The position numbers and the translations under genes were made by a program. The notes under the pieces are model-generated. The model was given only the letters and a program-made list of their open reading frames with translations, made no database searches and was not told the origin of the DNA. This document shows positions 45,180 through 64,000 of a stretch of DNA of 64,000 bases, piece after piece (positions within the stretch are counted from its first letter, which is position 1; each line of letters starts with the position of its first letter). Source of the DNA: Nectonema munidae (taxonomy: Eukaryota; Nematomorpha; Nectonematoida; Nectonematidae); contig JAUIRK010000042.1 of assembly GCA_030549495.1 (NCBI GenBank), forward strand, positions 62,001 through 126,000, in the 5' to 3' direction.

Positions 45180-46098
45180 TTCAATACCAGAGGACATGAT
45201 TTATCGAAAGCACTGTGAGTGAATTTAGTGAATCTTTTACTAATACAATTAATGCACTTGTGCATCTCTGGTGCATTTTTTTTTATCGCAAGTATGACTT
45301 TCATGATTATTTGAACAAAACATACATTTTGGAGACAGAGATAAAATCACTAACCCTATAAACTTGAAAACCAAAATATAATGAATCACTAATGGATGAC
45401 AGTAACTTTCGTAAAACCTTATCGACTTGGAATACCATAAATTTGTAACTCGAATTATGATAAATTTTTTCAAACACAAATTCAAATTTACATCCATTGT
45501 CTATTGCTTCCTTTATTTTGGAATTTTTATTTAATATTGAACTTAATACTGTTTCTTTCGATAAATTAGAATCCATACCTTTAATTATAATTTTCCGAAA
45601 ACTATCATTAGGTTATATGATTTTGTATTCTTGCTTTTCATTAATTTTTGAAACAGCGAGATCTCGATTAACAACATCTGGAAAATCCAATTTAAATACT
45701 TTACCTCTTTTAGTAAGTTTAGAAATCTTAACTTTCTCTAAAACATCCTTAGTGTCTTTTTCTAAAGAACTAATAGTAGAAACGGTTTCTGACTTTATAT
45801 AGATCGGCTTTGTTTTACTAGTCGAATAAGATAGTACGTCCGCATAACTTTTTTTACTATTACTTAATGATTCTGGAAGCAAGTCAATCTTTGAATCTAT
45901 AGTATCAAGCTTAGTCACTAATTTGATATCATCATTTAACTGATCAAGAAAATTTATGAGCTCAAACTTTATCTTTTTTTTTGAAAAGGTATGAAGTTTA
46001 TCAATTAACTTACCCAGACTCTTTCTCAATGGATCAAGTCTTTCACTCAATTGCTCATTACACATTATAAATATGAAATAAGTACTGTTCAAAAACAA
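45180..46098 (-). pseudogene. LINE 2 ORF1 (nucleic-acid binding), frameshifted
   Basis: 46098-45613 encodes a coiled-coil-like Leu/Lys-rich N-terminus and the start of an RRM-like fold (KRGKVFKLDFPDVVNRDLAV). After a frameshift near 45610 the fold continues (45576-45307). Then come Cys/His knuckles: CMFCSNNHESHTC and CINC...H...CP. This is the usual ORF1 layout of CR1/Jockey-type LINEs. Confidence 0.75.
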
Positions 46099-47100
46099 TA
46101 TAATTCACTATAGATTAAGTAAAAATAATAATACTAAATAAGTACTAAATGATAGTATTAGAAAGATAATGATAGTATAAATAAGTACTAAATGATAGTA
46201 TTAGAAAGCAGACGATTCAAGGCAGACGAAAAAAGTTAAAAAAAAATTTTTTTTTAGAAAATCCAGTTTTTTACCGCTGAAAGTGCTTTGGTATCCAAAC
46301 AACAAACTAATTTGTATATAAAAATCATAGAGGTTTTAAATTTAAATATTTTTACAAAATTTTATGAGGAAAACTAAATTATTTATTATTTTTATTCGTT
46401 TTGTTCTCGATCTGTTACATTTTTATTTGCTATTGTATCTCTTATCCGGAAAGTTAATTTCTATAGAAACTAGCTATTAAAGTAATTAATTTTAAACTTA
46501 AATTTCCTGATAAAATAAATTGTTTAAATACATTCAGATATTTAATGTATTAATATTACTTCGTTTTCAAAATATGATTTAAATATTTTATTTCTATTTT
46601 TTCATCAAAACTATATTGAACCCTTTTCCTAATCTGCCTCATAATGCTTAAATTTTAATCATTCTTTTTTTATTAAATATTATTTTTTATTATTTTGTTA
46701 TCTAAAACATTTATTTCTCACTATATTTCTTTCTATGTATAGAAAAAACAGTGCCTAGTATATCAAGTATTTCGTACAGAAAAGGGCATGAGCTTGACTT
46801 AGGTATCTTTTCTAAAAGTAGTTTTTAAAAACGAATGTCAAAATATTTTTTTCAGAGATTCAATCAATAATGGGCATTATTTAAATTTTCCATTGCTAAT
46901 TATCTAAATTACTTAAATCATTGTCGTCCAACACTATTTATAGTAAGTCACTTCTAACTAAATTCCCACATTCAAATTTTTATGTAATTATTTTCAACGT
47001 ATTTTTCAGAAACGCAAAGCTAACTTCATTGTTCATTTTATCTAATTTCTTTTATTACTCGTAACAATATGTACTAGACTTTTAGCTTCTAAATCTGGAT
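46099..47100. other. 5' flank of LINE 2, AT-rich
   Basis: A 41-bp unit around GTACTAAATGATAGTATTAG is duplicated (46141-46208), and two GCAGACGA motifs follow (46206, 46221), the same octamer as in the MITE at 14.5 kb. No gene seen. Confidence 0.45.
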
Positions 47101-48464
47101 ATTTTCTGTGTTTAGTTTTCAACTTTATTACATTTTTTCCTCCTTTTTTATAGAAAAATTAACTGAGTTCCTAACCAAACCTCTTTCTATAATATGTTTA
47201 CAAGAAACATTGTGTGTTGAAGAGACAATTCAATATAGATTAAAAGGATTCACTACTTTCAATGCTTCTAGAAGAGCTTCACTACATGGTAGGCTCATGT
47301 TCTTTGTCCGCAATGATTTACGTGCTCGATTAAGTTGTAGCGAGTTTTTTTCCAACTCATTTCAATATCAATCTTTAATAGTTGAATATCTGATTTCGGG
47401 AAACTTATTGTGCACAATATATACAGATTTCCATCTGTTTGTAAAGAAACAATTGATAATTTTTTGAAAACTACTTACCAATCTTGATAGAAATTCATTT
47501 AATCTTTTCTGTGGAGATTTTGATTTATTTAAACTAACTAACTCGTATATTAATCGATTTTTTAGTTTGATTGTTTCTAATTATTTGATTCCCGCAATTA
47601 CTTTACCTACCCGACTACAAACAAACACTCTAATAGATAACTATTTTCTTAGTAACAATTTTTCTAATTATGCGGCTTATAATTGTATGTCCCATTTCTC
47701 TGACCATATGCCAATTCTATTATCATTATATCTGAGAATTCGAATCATTAACAAGAAATCTTTCAATGAAAAACTCGATATAAAATTATTTCAATCTTTA
47801 GGTGCAGAAACTGAGTGATTTTTGAATACAGAAGAGAATAATAGTAATCCCGACATTTTATTCAATTATTTAACCCAAAATATATGTTTTTTGATAAAAG
47901 AATCAACTAGAACATTGAAAATTAATAAGTATAAATACAAATACAAACCTTGGCCTAGCTTTGAAATATTATACATGCTTAAAAAACGTGATAGATTAAT
48001 CAGAAATACAAAAAAATAAAAACTTATCAACGAAAAGCCGATTTATAATTTTGAGAAAGAAAATAAAATACGAAGCTCAAAAGAAAAGTATTTCTCTAAC
48101 AATTTTCCTAAATGCAAAAAGTTTGGTACGAAATAAATGAAGTTATTAAAAATAAGAACAAGACTAAAATATTTATAAAAAATAGGTTGAATATACTTGA
48201 TGATTTTGCAGCAGTTAATACGTTTAATGAATGTTTCACAAACACAATAAATAATTCCAGTTCAGAATATGATATTTCTTCTCAAAAAAATACACCAGGT
48301 TTTTTTGAACTCAATCTTAGCATGTATGAGGAAATACTAGCAATTGTTGATGAATTCAAAGATGATAATGCCGGACATAGATATGGAATATCAATGAAAC
48401 ATAAAATATATAAGATACCATTTAAGCGCCCCTTTATCCTATTTTATTAATCTTGCTTTCATTG

Positions 48465-48590
48465 ATAAGGCACTGGTGTAACGCTTATGTCAAAATATGA
48501 ACAAATTGGTATCGATGACGAATCGAATCCATAGGCTTCCGTTCTGAGTTCATCATCTCAACCAACCTGCCATGCCACCCATAGAGTATG
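48465..48590 (-). repeat. tRNA-like SINE copy 4
   Basis: Minus strand: GGTTGGTTGAGATGATG (A box) and GGATTCGATTC (B box), like copy 2. It lies at the left edge of the insert cluster in LINE 3. Confidence 0.5.
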
Positions 48591-48598
48591 CTGTAGGG

Positions 48599-48994
48599 CA
48601 GGGGCCGGGAACCTTTTTGACTAAAAGAGCCCAAAAAACACATATTTTAAAATCTAATCCTCTGAGAGCCATATATATTTTTAAATACTGATTACAACTA
48701 AATGGAAAAAGAAGACCAACAATTTTATAGTATAATAAGACTGAATTTATTTTAAACAACATTGTTTTATCGAAGTTATTTATTAATAAGCAAAGTCTGC
48801 ATCATCATCAGCTTTGTTTGTGTCGTCGTGATTCGTAATGATGACGAAATTAAGAGAGTGTAGAATTAGCAAGAAGGATAAGCATTATCGCAATACCTCC
48901 CTTTATCCTGAAGGCCACCTAATTTATCTGAGAGCCAGATGCAGTCATCAAAAGAGCCATCTCTGGCTCGCGAGCCATAGGTTCCCTACCCCTA
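48599..48994. mobile_element. Non-autonomous hAT element, 396 bp
   Basis: Termini CAGGGGCCGGGAACC and TAGGGGTAGGGAACC (inverted), followed inside by AAAAGAGCC and GGCTCGCGAGCC, a familiar animal hAT end pattern. An exact 8-bp target duplication CTGTAGGG flanks it (48591-48598, 48995-49002). No transposase. Confidence 0.9.
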
Positions 48995-50092
48995 CTGTAG
49001 GGGATATGTCAAATTAGTTTCAAAAATCTTAAGTTATGCTGTAAAAATTTTTATTATTTGGTGAAGCTCTATAAATTTTTCTAATAGACTTTTTTTCCTT
49101 AAGGGTTATAAAGGGCAAATCATTGCAAAATGTTAAAAGTTATTTTACTTTTTGTAGCTTGCACCAATTTAGCTTTTAAACTATTTTTGATTGATGCTGA
49201 GAAAAATGAAGTAATGCAATCTTAATTTATTGTTTGGTTTTTGTTTGCACAATTTTATCTTATTTTATACCCTTTTTTGAGTCTAACTACGTACACTTAT
49301 TCTTATTTATACACTAAAAAGAATGGAAAAATTCTAATACCAAGCTTTCTAACTTTAGTTCTGTTTTACATTTTTCCTTTTTTTTTAGAAAGAAGGAACA
49401 ACTTAAAATTAATGAATGATTTTTTTCATTCAATAAAATTTCCAATTTTTTTTATTGTTAATTGATATCTTTACCCCTTTTCTACACATAATTTGGAAAT
49501 GGTGCGCATCTATTTGAAGTGAGAAAGAAGGAGCTATATATAAGTCCTCCTTCATTGTTGACTTTAAGCTTAATAGGGCGGGGTTAAAGTTTACATTAAG
49601 CTTAATTAAGAATGAAATACAATAGACAAGAGAGGAGTAGGAATTCAGAAAAATGTGTTGTATTTTTTGGAAGACGCTTGAAAGTCCGCCCCTCCAATAA
49701 TTTCGTGGATGTGCGCCCCTGAATCAATCACATTTTTTTCATATAAACATCTCAGGGTTTCTAGTAGACTCTTTTCCTTCAAACTACATTCACTCATATA
49801 AACTCTCCAATCTTCAGTTATTTGTTTTCAGTTTCCTCTATCAATCAATATCCTTTCATCAATTCCTGTAATGTGTCTTGTAGTTTTTTAAACTAGTGTA
49901 TATGCGATATGCAAATTTAATTAAAATATTTTCGCTGGAAGTATAGTATTTAAATTTCACCGATTTTGTAAAAAAAAATATAAAGTAGTCTTATAAATTT
50001 ATGTATGCGCTGAATACACTCTATTTTAAAGGATTGTTTGAATATTTGGTCTCCCGTGGTATTTCAAGACCAATAATTTTCAAAATTGAAAA
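48995..50092 (+). repeat. 1.1 kb dispersed repeat, copy B
   Basis: Partner of 32452-33580. Starts CTGTAGGGGATATGTC. Lies inside LINE 3. Lacks the C-run segment of copy A. Confidence 0.8.
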
Positions 50093-51224
50093 AAAAATTC
50101 CGACCCCTAATAATTTTGAGGATGTGCGCCTCTTCCTGTTTTAAAAGTACATAAAGTTATACCTATTCATAAAAAAAATGATAAATTTTCAATTGAAAAT
50201 TATAGAACTACTTCCATAATACAAACACTGTCAAAAATATTTGAAAAGTTTATTTATAAACAATTTAATGCATGTATATATAACTTCAATCCAATTCACC
50301 AATGCTCATCAGTTTGGATTTAGAAATAACTACTCAACTGAAGCATATCAGTCGTATATAGTGGGGAAAATGGTAGAGATTTTAGAGAAGAAGGACGAGG
50401 CGGTACTTTTCTTCTTTGACCTTTCAAAAGCCTTTGATCGATTAAACCATTCCTCCCTAATCAAAAATCTTTCCAATTGTAATCTGAGTAAAAGTTCACT
50501 ACATTTCTTCTCTTCATATCTAAAAAATAGATTTCAAAAAGTCAAATTAAATGATACACTCTCACACATTCAACCTGTATCCATTCTTGCACCAATACTT
50601 TTCAACATCGCCATTAATGATATATTTTATATCACAGGACTTTTCTCCTATATCCTCTTTGCTGATAACATTTGCACATATTTTCCTTTATCTAAAATAA
50701 AAAACGACACATCGATTCCAATAAGTTAAATTCAGAACTAAATATATTTTTTGATTCGTGTGAAAATAACAACTTTTTGATAAATAAAGTTAAAACAAAA
50801 TGTATGATAATCTTTAATAAACCCAAAAATTGATAAGAGTATCTTAATTCACGCCGAAATAGAAGTAGTAGGAAAATTTAATATATTGGGCTTAATTATA
50901 GATAAGAAGCTAAAATTTAATTGTTTAAAATTTTAACAAATAATTTATATACTATATCGTACACAAAATATTTTCCCGTTAAATATAAGACTTATAGTTT
51001 ATAAACATCTTTTTTTATCATATCTGAATTATAGCATCTTAAATTGGTACCCCTATGGAAAAAAACGAATAGAAATTATTCAAAAACGGGCATTAAGAGT
51101 AGTTTTCAATCTTAAATATAGAGATCATACTAGTATTATCTTTAGGGAGAATAATCTAAGATTAGAAGACTTATTTCATCTAAGAGTAGCGGTATATGAT
51201 GCCTCAAATGTAATGGACACCTGT

Positions 51225-52260
51225 GTAATTAAACAAATATTATATTAGTTGCATTTTTGTAAAATCGTTTGAATTTGTTGACTACGAATTCTTTATATAC
51301 CTCTGGAAATGCTATTAAGTCCACCTGGACAACGTTGAGAATCACTGATCTATTGGACTTACGGATGCGTGTTAATTTCTCTTGAAACCTTTATTATACT
51401 TCAAAAATAAGTTTTTAATTAATTTGTAATGATAAAAAAAAGTACTATTTTTCTTTTTGAAAGCATCATATTCTTTGTATTTGCATTCACCAGGCTGTAC
51501 TTTTCAAACTAGTTCTGCTGCATCAAAATTACTTTTGTATTTTCCCGCTACTGCTTTGCTTGAATAACTAAGAACCCATTCTTGCGTTTATTTTTTTCAA
51601 TTATTTGTCATGTTTGTTTTTATAGATCTGACTACAAAATGCTTTGCGAAGAAGTGTATATTTTTGAATATAAGAAAAATGATGACATTTAAAATCACTT
51701 CTAAGGATTTTAGCTACCTTTTAACCAGTAATAAGCTTAGTTTCTCATATTTGTTTTCCAACGAAAAGTTTTAAACTGATATTTAATAAAGCTACTTTAA
51801 CTATATAATTCATCTATTAGTTTTGTCCATTTTGCTGTTTCTATCCAATAATTGCATTAATAATGACGCTTTTATATTGCTGCTCCATATAGTTTGGCTG
51901 AATCATTTCCTTCATCTCTTCCTTTTATTAGCAAAGACTCGGACACAGTGTTGAAATTTTTTTAAAAGCAAAAAATATATTGTTATATGTTATATGAAAA
52001 AAGTTTTCAAAATGTCTTCAAAGATGAAATGATTGTTATGATAAAGGCGTTAGTAGTAAAAGGATGAAGTAGAAAATGAAAATAAGCAATTAGTACCTAA
52101 AACTCTGTCAAGCAAGCGAAAGGGCCTATCGCCCCCATTAAAACAAGATTCGGGTATATCGCTCTCTCGCCTCGAGCATAGGTGTCTACAAAAATATTTT
52201 AATTTTTTTACATCGTTAATTAATGCAATACTTTGATACCTACTTTTTTAGATTTATTTT
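51225..52260. other. Spacer upstream of the helicase gene
   Basis: A hAT-like terminus ACGTTGAGAATCACTG ends near 51346. Otherwise no feature; no TATA or CCAAT arrangement could be supported as helicase promoter. Confidence 0.35.
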
Positions 52261-52267
52261 GTTAAAA

Positions 52268-59918
<7,651 letters not shown>

Positions 59919-59929
59919 AATTTTTTGCA

Positions 59930-62035
59930 TCCTTGTGAACAAATGTGTAAATATTTTAAAAGAATAATAATAGATGTCTATTTTGTCTTCTCTCCATAAA
60001 TTGTTGTCTTATTTTAAATTCGTTGTTTATCATTTTTATGGTTAACACAAGTTTGCTACGTGTTTTTACTATATTTTAGATGTATACTCTTATAGATTAG
60101 TGATATTGAAATGTGTTAAAAGAAGGTTTATTGAAATAAATTTTAATAATTTTAATCTCCTTTTAACCTTCCTTGAGTGAAGTTATCCATCGGTTTAAAA
60201 ATTTTTACTTCTATTCTTCAATTGTAAGTACTCTATTTTCCTGTATATTCAGTTGACTACCTCTAATCCGGAAATCGCTTATTCGAACCTTCGTTAATCC
60301 TGTTAATCTTTGATTATCCTGGAAATCTTTAATTTTGTAAAAGTATTGAATGATTGATTCAATTAACAACTAAGCTTCTTGAACGCTTGGAAAACAAACG
60401 TTTGATAAACTGACATTCAATTTTAGTTTATGGTGAGAGAAATCGAGTAAGCAAAAGGTGATTTTTTATTATAATAAGAATGACTAATTCGAAAAGGCCG
60501 AATCCAAAGCATTCTGAATAGTCCGATAGCACTGTTAAAACACCAATCTTTAAGTGATATTTCATATTTTTAACAATTGGGAGCAGTATGATTTTGCAGT
60601 GCCCAAAGTGAGGTAGAAGAAGCAAGAGACGAGTGAATATTTTTGCACACTTTCTCCTTTCAAGAAAATTGTTAGTCGCTTGACTTAATGTAACTTTATC
60701 TTTTAGATGATGAGAGAAGCTAACTTAAAAATGTTACACTGTTCTATCCTGAATCTCTTAAAAATATGAAATTCATTTTCATCTCTTTGCCGTAATTAGT
60801 CAAAAACTGCAAATTTTTTACTGACAAAAAAGTTTTGATGACGCCATATATATATATATCATAAGGTCGTATTACACATATCTGTACTTTACGCTCAAAT
60901 TGGATCCCTTTATATATCTTTACTCACAATAGGGTTTGATGTAGTTTGCCAAAAAATATGTTACTTGAGTCCTTTCATAAAAATGAGCTTATTTTATGTA
61001 CAAAATATTTAAATAGAATAACGCTTAATCTTTGATTTGAACATTAAATCAGCAAAGTATACATTTAATGACTTCTAGTTATAAGAAATTAATCTAATTT
61101 TGTTTTCAGAGGTAGACTTGTTAAACAGTAATTCCTGTTTTCTTTCTATTCGTATTATATTGAATATAACACGTAGCAAACTTTATTTGTAAAATCGATC
61201 TCTTTTACAACATTGTGTCCATCCAGATAAGGATATGTATTTTATAATGTCTTGCAAGAATAAATATCTAATTACACGGGAAAATCAAAATTTAATTGGT
61301 CATGTGAATAATATGACGGAGTGTCTCAGTCTTCATTTTTTGATGTTTTGGAGGATAGTGACCTAATGCACTTTCATTATTGATTTTCGATTAAATTATG
61401 ACTATAAATAGTTTAAATGGTGACCAAAAACTGTTTCCTCTGAGAAAAACTAAAAGTTACAAAAAATATTTTTAAAAAAACAAAAGTTTGAGCCACTTTT
61501 TACATTTTTGCACTAAAATGTGATGTTTTGTTGGAAAAATCTTCATTTTCTTTACTAGTTGCGTACCGTATTTTTATTGGGTAGAGGGGGGGGGGGTTTC
61601 AAGAGAATATCAAAAACTTTAATCAATGTTTTAATTACTGTTTACCTGCTTTATATTCAAACATTGAAATATAATTCATTTAAACAAAGTTTTAAAATTG
61701 TACCATTTACATTTCTATGCTTTGATATAAACAAAGTCAAAAGTTATTTTTCTACAATATAACAAAACGTCGATTTTCTCTTGTTACACGACAATTTAGT
61801 TTTTCAGACTTAAAGCTTTGAAAAAAGGATTGTATGGAAAAGTAGTACATGACTAATATGTATTGTGATATTTTTTGTATCTACATTGTTCATAGATGGT
61901 TTTGTTTATTGAAAGACTATTTTCTTCATATTAGTAGAGACAATTGCAAAACTATAAACTGTCATACTCGACAGTATTATACTTTTTCCAATATCAAGTA
62001 TTTCCTTGAAATTATTTCCACCTACTCCAATAACA
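59930..62035. other. AT-rich spacer
   Basis: No gene seen. A TA microsatellite is at 60846-60860 and a G run at about 61587-61598. Confidence 0.4.
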
Positions 62036-62039
62036 CTGT

Positions 62040-63440
62040 ACATTGTACAACAATAAAAATAATACCCAGTTTTCTGTAAATGGCAATTTCCTGAAATCAT
62101 GTTTCAATGATAAGCAAATGTTCTTATTTACTACAATTGATATTTTACATCTTTATATATGTTATATATGTGGTGAATTCACATCAAACAAATACAAGAG
62201 ACAGCTTACTCAGCTAGTAAAAAAGCTCTACGAGCTGTATTTCGGTTGTAAAGTTGGCGACCAGGATTAAAGTTTGGCTCCTCTCCGTTAAGTACTCAAG
62301 CGCCCTTTCTTCATGGATTCGAGCCAAAGGAAAAGGAAAGAATTGGATTCACAAGAAGATCCCTATTCATCACCTTCAAAGCCTGATTGTAATAAGTTGA
62401 GACCATTGTTTCTCAACCAAACGAGACTTAATGATCTCGTTCGTGTTCTGAGGTTAACAAAGGAATCCAGTGAACTTTTGGCTTCGCGAATGTAGGAGTG
62501 GGAAAAGATGTTTGTGTTGTTTTTCAGGAAGCGCTCCGAAGACTTAGAAAAGTTTTTCACTTTGGATAGCAACCTGACTTACTGTAACATATCAAAGGGC
62601 TTCTTCAATGCTCTCGAATTGCAATACGAAGCCAAAGAGTGGAGATTGTTTATAGATCGCTCCCTGTACAGTGTCAAAGCTGTCTTATTACATATCGGAA
62701 ATAAGATGCCATCAGTTCCCATTGCTCACTCCATTTTTGAGAGAGACCAATGAAAATCTCGCTTTCATCTTGGACCGAATCAAGTGATTTGAAAGTAGTT
62801 GCTAACGGGGTACGCAAAATTCATATGCTTTCTTTGCAAATGCGATTGTAGAGTTAGATCAGATCATTATGGCCGCTAAGGGATTTGATGATTCCAGGCT
62901 GTTAAAAATGAGCCGTTGGTACAAAAAGAGAAACTCATTTTACCGCTTTGCACATAAGGCTGGGTCTGATAAGCAATTTACTAAAACACTTGATCATGAA
63001 AAGTCATGTTTTGTGTACCTCAAAAAAGTTTTTCCAAAAATCACCGAGGCCAAGATAAAAGAGGGTATTTTCGTGGTTCCTCAGCTACGCAAACTACTTT
63101 TTGATCAGCACTTTGAGGCCACAATGGAGGAGAATGAGATAGCAGCTTGCGAATTTTTCAATGACACTTGCAACGGACTTCTGGAAAAGCAGCAAAATGC
63201 CCAGAGAGAGATTTTAGTAGAAAGATCAATAAAGTCTTACCAGAATCTAGGCTGCAAAATGTTTTTGAAAATTCTTTTCCTACATTCATTTTTTCCTGAA
63301 AACGCAGCAGATGTGAGTGATGAGCATGGAGAAAGATTCCATCACGAAATTACAATGATGGAAAATAGATATAAGTGAAAATGGAGCCCTGTGATGCTGC
63401 CGATTTTTGTTGGAATCTGAAGAGAGATTCACCATAAACT
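62040..63440 (+). pseudogene. Decayed transposon-derived gene (DEHGERFH family)
   Basis: Blocks in order over several frames: CYICGEF...KKLYELYFGCKVGDQD (62155-62268), LTKESSELLASRM (62450), FRKRSEDLEKFF (62520) with EAKEWRLFIDRSLYSVKAVL, a CFLCKCDCRVRSDHY block (about 62830), and a long open part (62869-63378) with EAKIKEGIFVVPQLRKLL and VSDEHGERFHHEI, ending just before a shifted CWNLKRDS. This is a widespread animal multi-copy family, presumably transposon-derived. Stops at 62270, 62495, 62753 and 63378 and several frameshifts inactivate it. Confidence 0.7.
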
Positions 63441-63444
63441 GTTT

Positions 63445-64000
63445 ATAAACCAAAAAGCAAAAGCCGGGCTAACTTTGAAAAAAATGTAAAGTTTATTAAT
63501 TTATCACTTCGAATCCTTTTATCTTAATTTTAAAAATAAATTGATAATTAACTTGATATTTTTGGTCTTATTTTACGGAAAACTGTGACGCCATAGGAAA
63601 TTTTCGTCATCAGCGCATAAAAATTGATAATAAAATCCTAAAGCGATTTATGTATTTTTTGAAAGTGTAAACTTTTAGTTACTATAAAGATGCTTCAAAG
63701 AGGGAAAGAAAACCAAAGGTTCCCCAATAAAAATAAGTACTTTGGCACAAGTTTACCAAAACAATCACAATACAATATTTTTACAAGGATCAAAATATAG
63801 TCTAAAACACATGCAATCAGTTTTTACGGAGAGCATGAAAGTTTAGTTTTATCAGATTTTTTGCACTTGAACTATAACTAAGTTGGCATAGTTTCATTTA
63901 ATCAGATTTTATCCTTATTTTTACATATGGTACAGATAGAGACTCCCACCTAGTAGTAGAAATGTAAAACAAATTACGCTATTCATGCTATTCCTTTAGG
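63445..64000. other. Nothing recognised
   Basis: AT-rich to the end of the window. Confidence 0.4.

Larger units (their letters stand above)
42307..46098 (-). mobile_element. LINE 2, nearly full length (CR1/Jockey-like)
   Basis: Reads right to left: ORF1 (46098-45180), AP endonuclease (45168-44575), linker and RT (44021-42307). Damage is limited: a frameshift in ORF1, an insertion that replaced the end of the endonuclease, an in-frame stop at about 43833 and a one-base deletion near 43625. The RT part is open for 404 codons. Confidence 0.9.
47100..51220 (+). mobile_element. LINE 3, degraded and split by a 1.66 kb insert cluster
   Basis: Endonuclease: LQETLCVEE (about 47200), FCGDFDLF (about 47510), FSDHMPILLSL (47696). 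Linker to about 48466, ending APLSYFINLAF. Insert cluster 48467-50125. RT resumes with VLKVHKVIPIHKK (50130), HQFGFRNNYSTEA and FFFDLSKAFDRL, with the active site changed to LFADN (about 50660). C-terminal IQKRALRVVFNLKYRD lies near 51080. Many frameshifts. Older than LINE 2. Confidence 0.85.

Noticed and set aside
42310..46098. Active LINE
   Set aside because: The RT is open, but ORF1 is frameshifted, the endonuclease is truncated and the linker has a stop and a frameshift.

Overview
The window is nuclear DNA from an AT-rich animal genome, most likely an invertebrate. Two conserved eukaryotic genes have many short spliceosomal introns (often 50-60 bp, GT...AG). Around them is a dense mix of animal-type transposons: piggyBac, Tigger/pogo, hAT, MULE, Penelope-like, and non-LTR elements with an AP endonuclease or RNase H. 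I cannot name the species. The divergent but intact chaperonin, compact introns and heavy transposon load would suit a fast-evolving, possibly parasitic, invertebrate.

The left half (1.5-28.5 kb) is mostly one gene on the minus strand: CCT4, the delta subunit of the cytosolic TRiC/CCT chaperonin. Nine exons lie between 28.5 and 24.2 kb, seven of the eight introns there being tiny (or one of 1.4 kb with a Penelope-like RT remnant) . A tenth exon lies at 1.55-1.78 kb. The intron between them is 22.4 kb long. It holds a MULE remnant, a piggyBac element with an intact Tigger inserted in it, a small membrane-protein ORF, a hAT remnant, a retroelement remnant that contains a fragment of a mononegavirus-like L polymerase gene, two more piggyBac copies, and a 2.2 kb CA/CATATGG minisatellite. 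The first exon was not found. The last exon lies outside the window or has been lost.

The middle (28.5-52 kb) has no host gene that I can recognise. It holds a decayed Tigger C-terminus, a two-copy 1.1 kb dispersed repeat, four tRNA-like SINE copies (counting one at 1.3 kb), an RNase H fragment of an I/R1-type LINE, three AP-endonuclease/RT-type LINE copies (one plus-strand 5'-truncated, one minus-strand nearly complete, one plus-strand split by insertions), minisatellites, and a 51-bp perfect inverted repeat at 41.2-41.4 kb.

The right part (52.3-59.9 kb) holds a complete 14-exon plus-strand DEAD-box RNA helicase gene of the DDX5/DDX17 type. Its exon phases all match, giving about 564 codons, and it has an N-terminal CCHC zinc knuckle and a Gly/Arg-rich tail. 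Intron 6 carries a transposon-derived pseudogene and intron 13 a poly-C/poly-G foldback. The window ends with another transposon-derived pseudogene (62.0-63.4 kb).

The two host genes are unrelated in function (protein folding; RNA remodelling). Everything else is mobile DNA, mostly broken. The Tigger ORF is the one mobile gene that looks fully intact.
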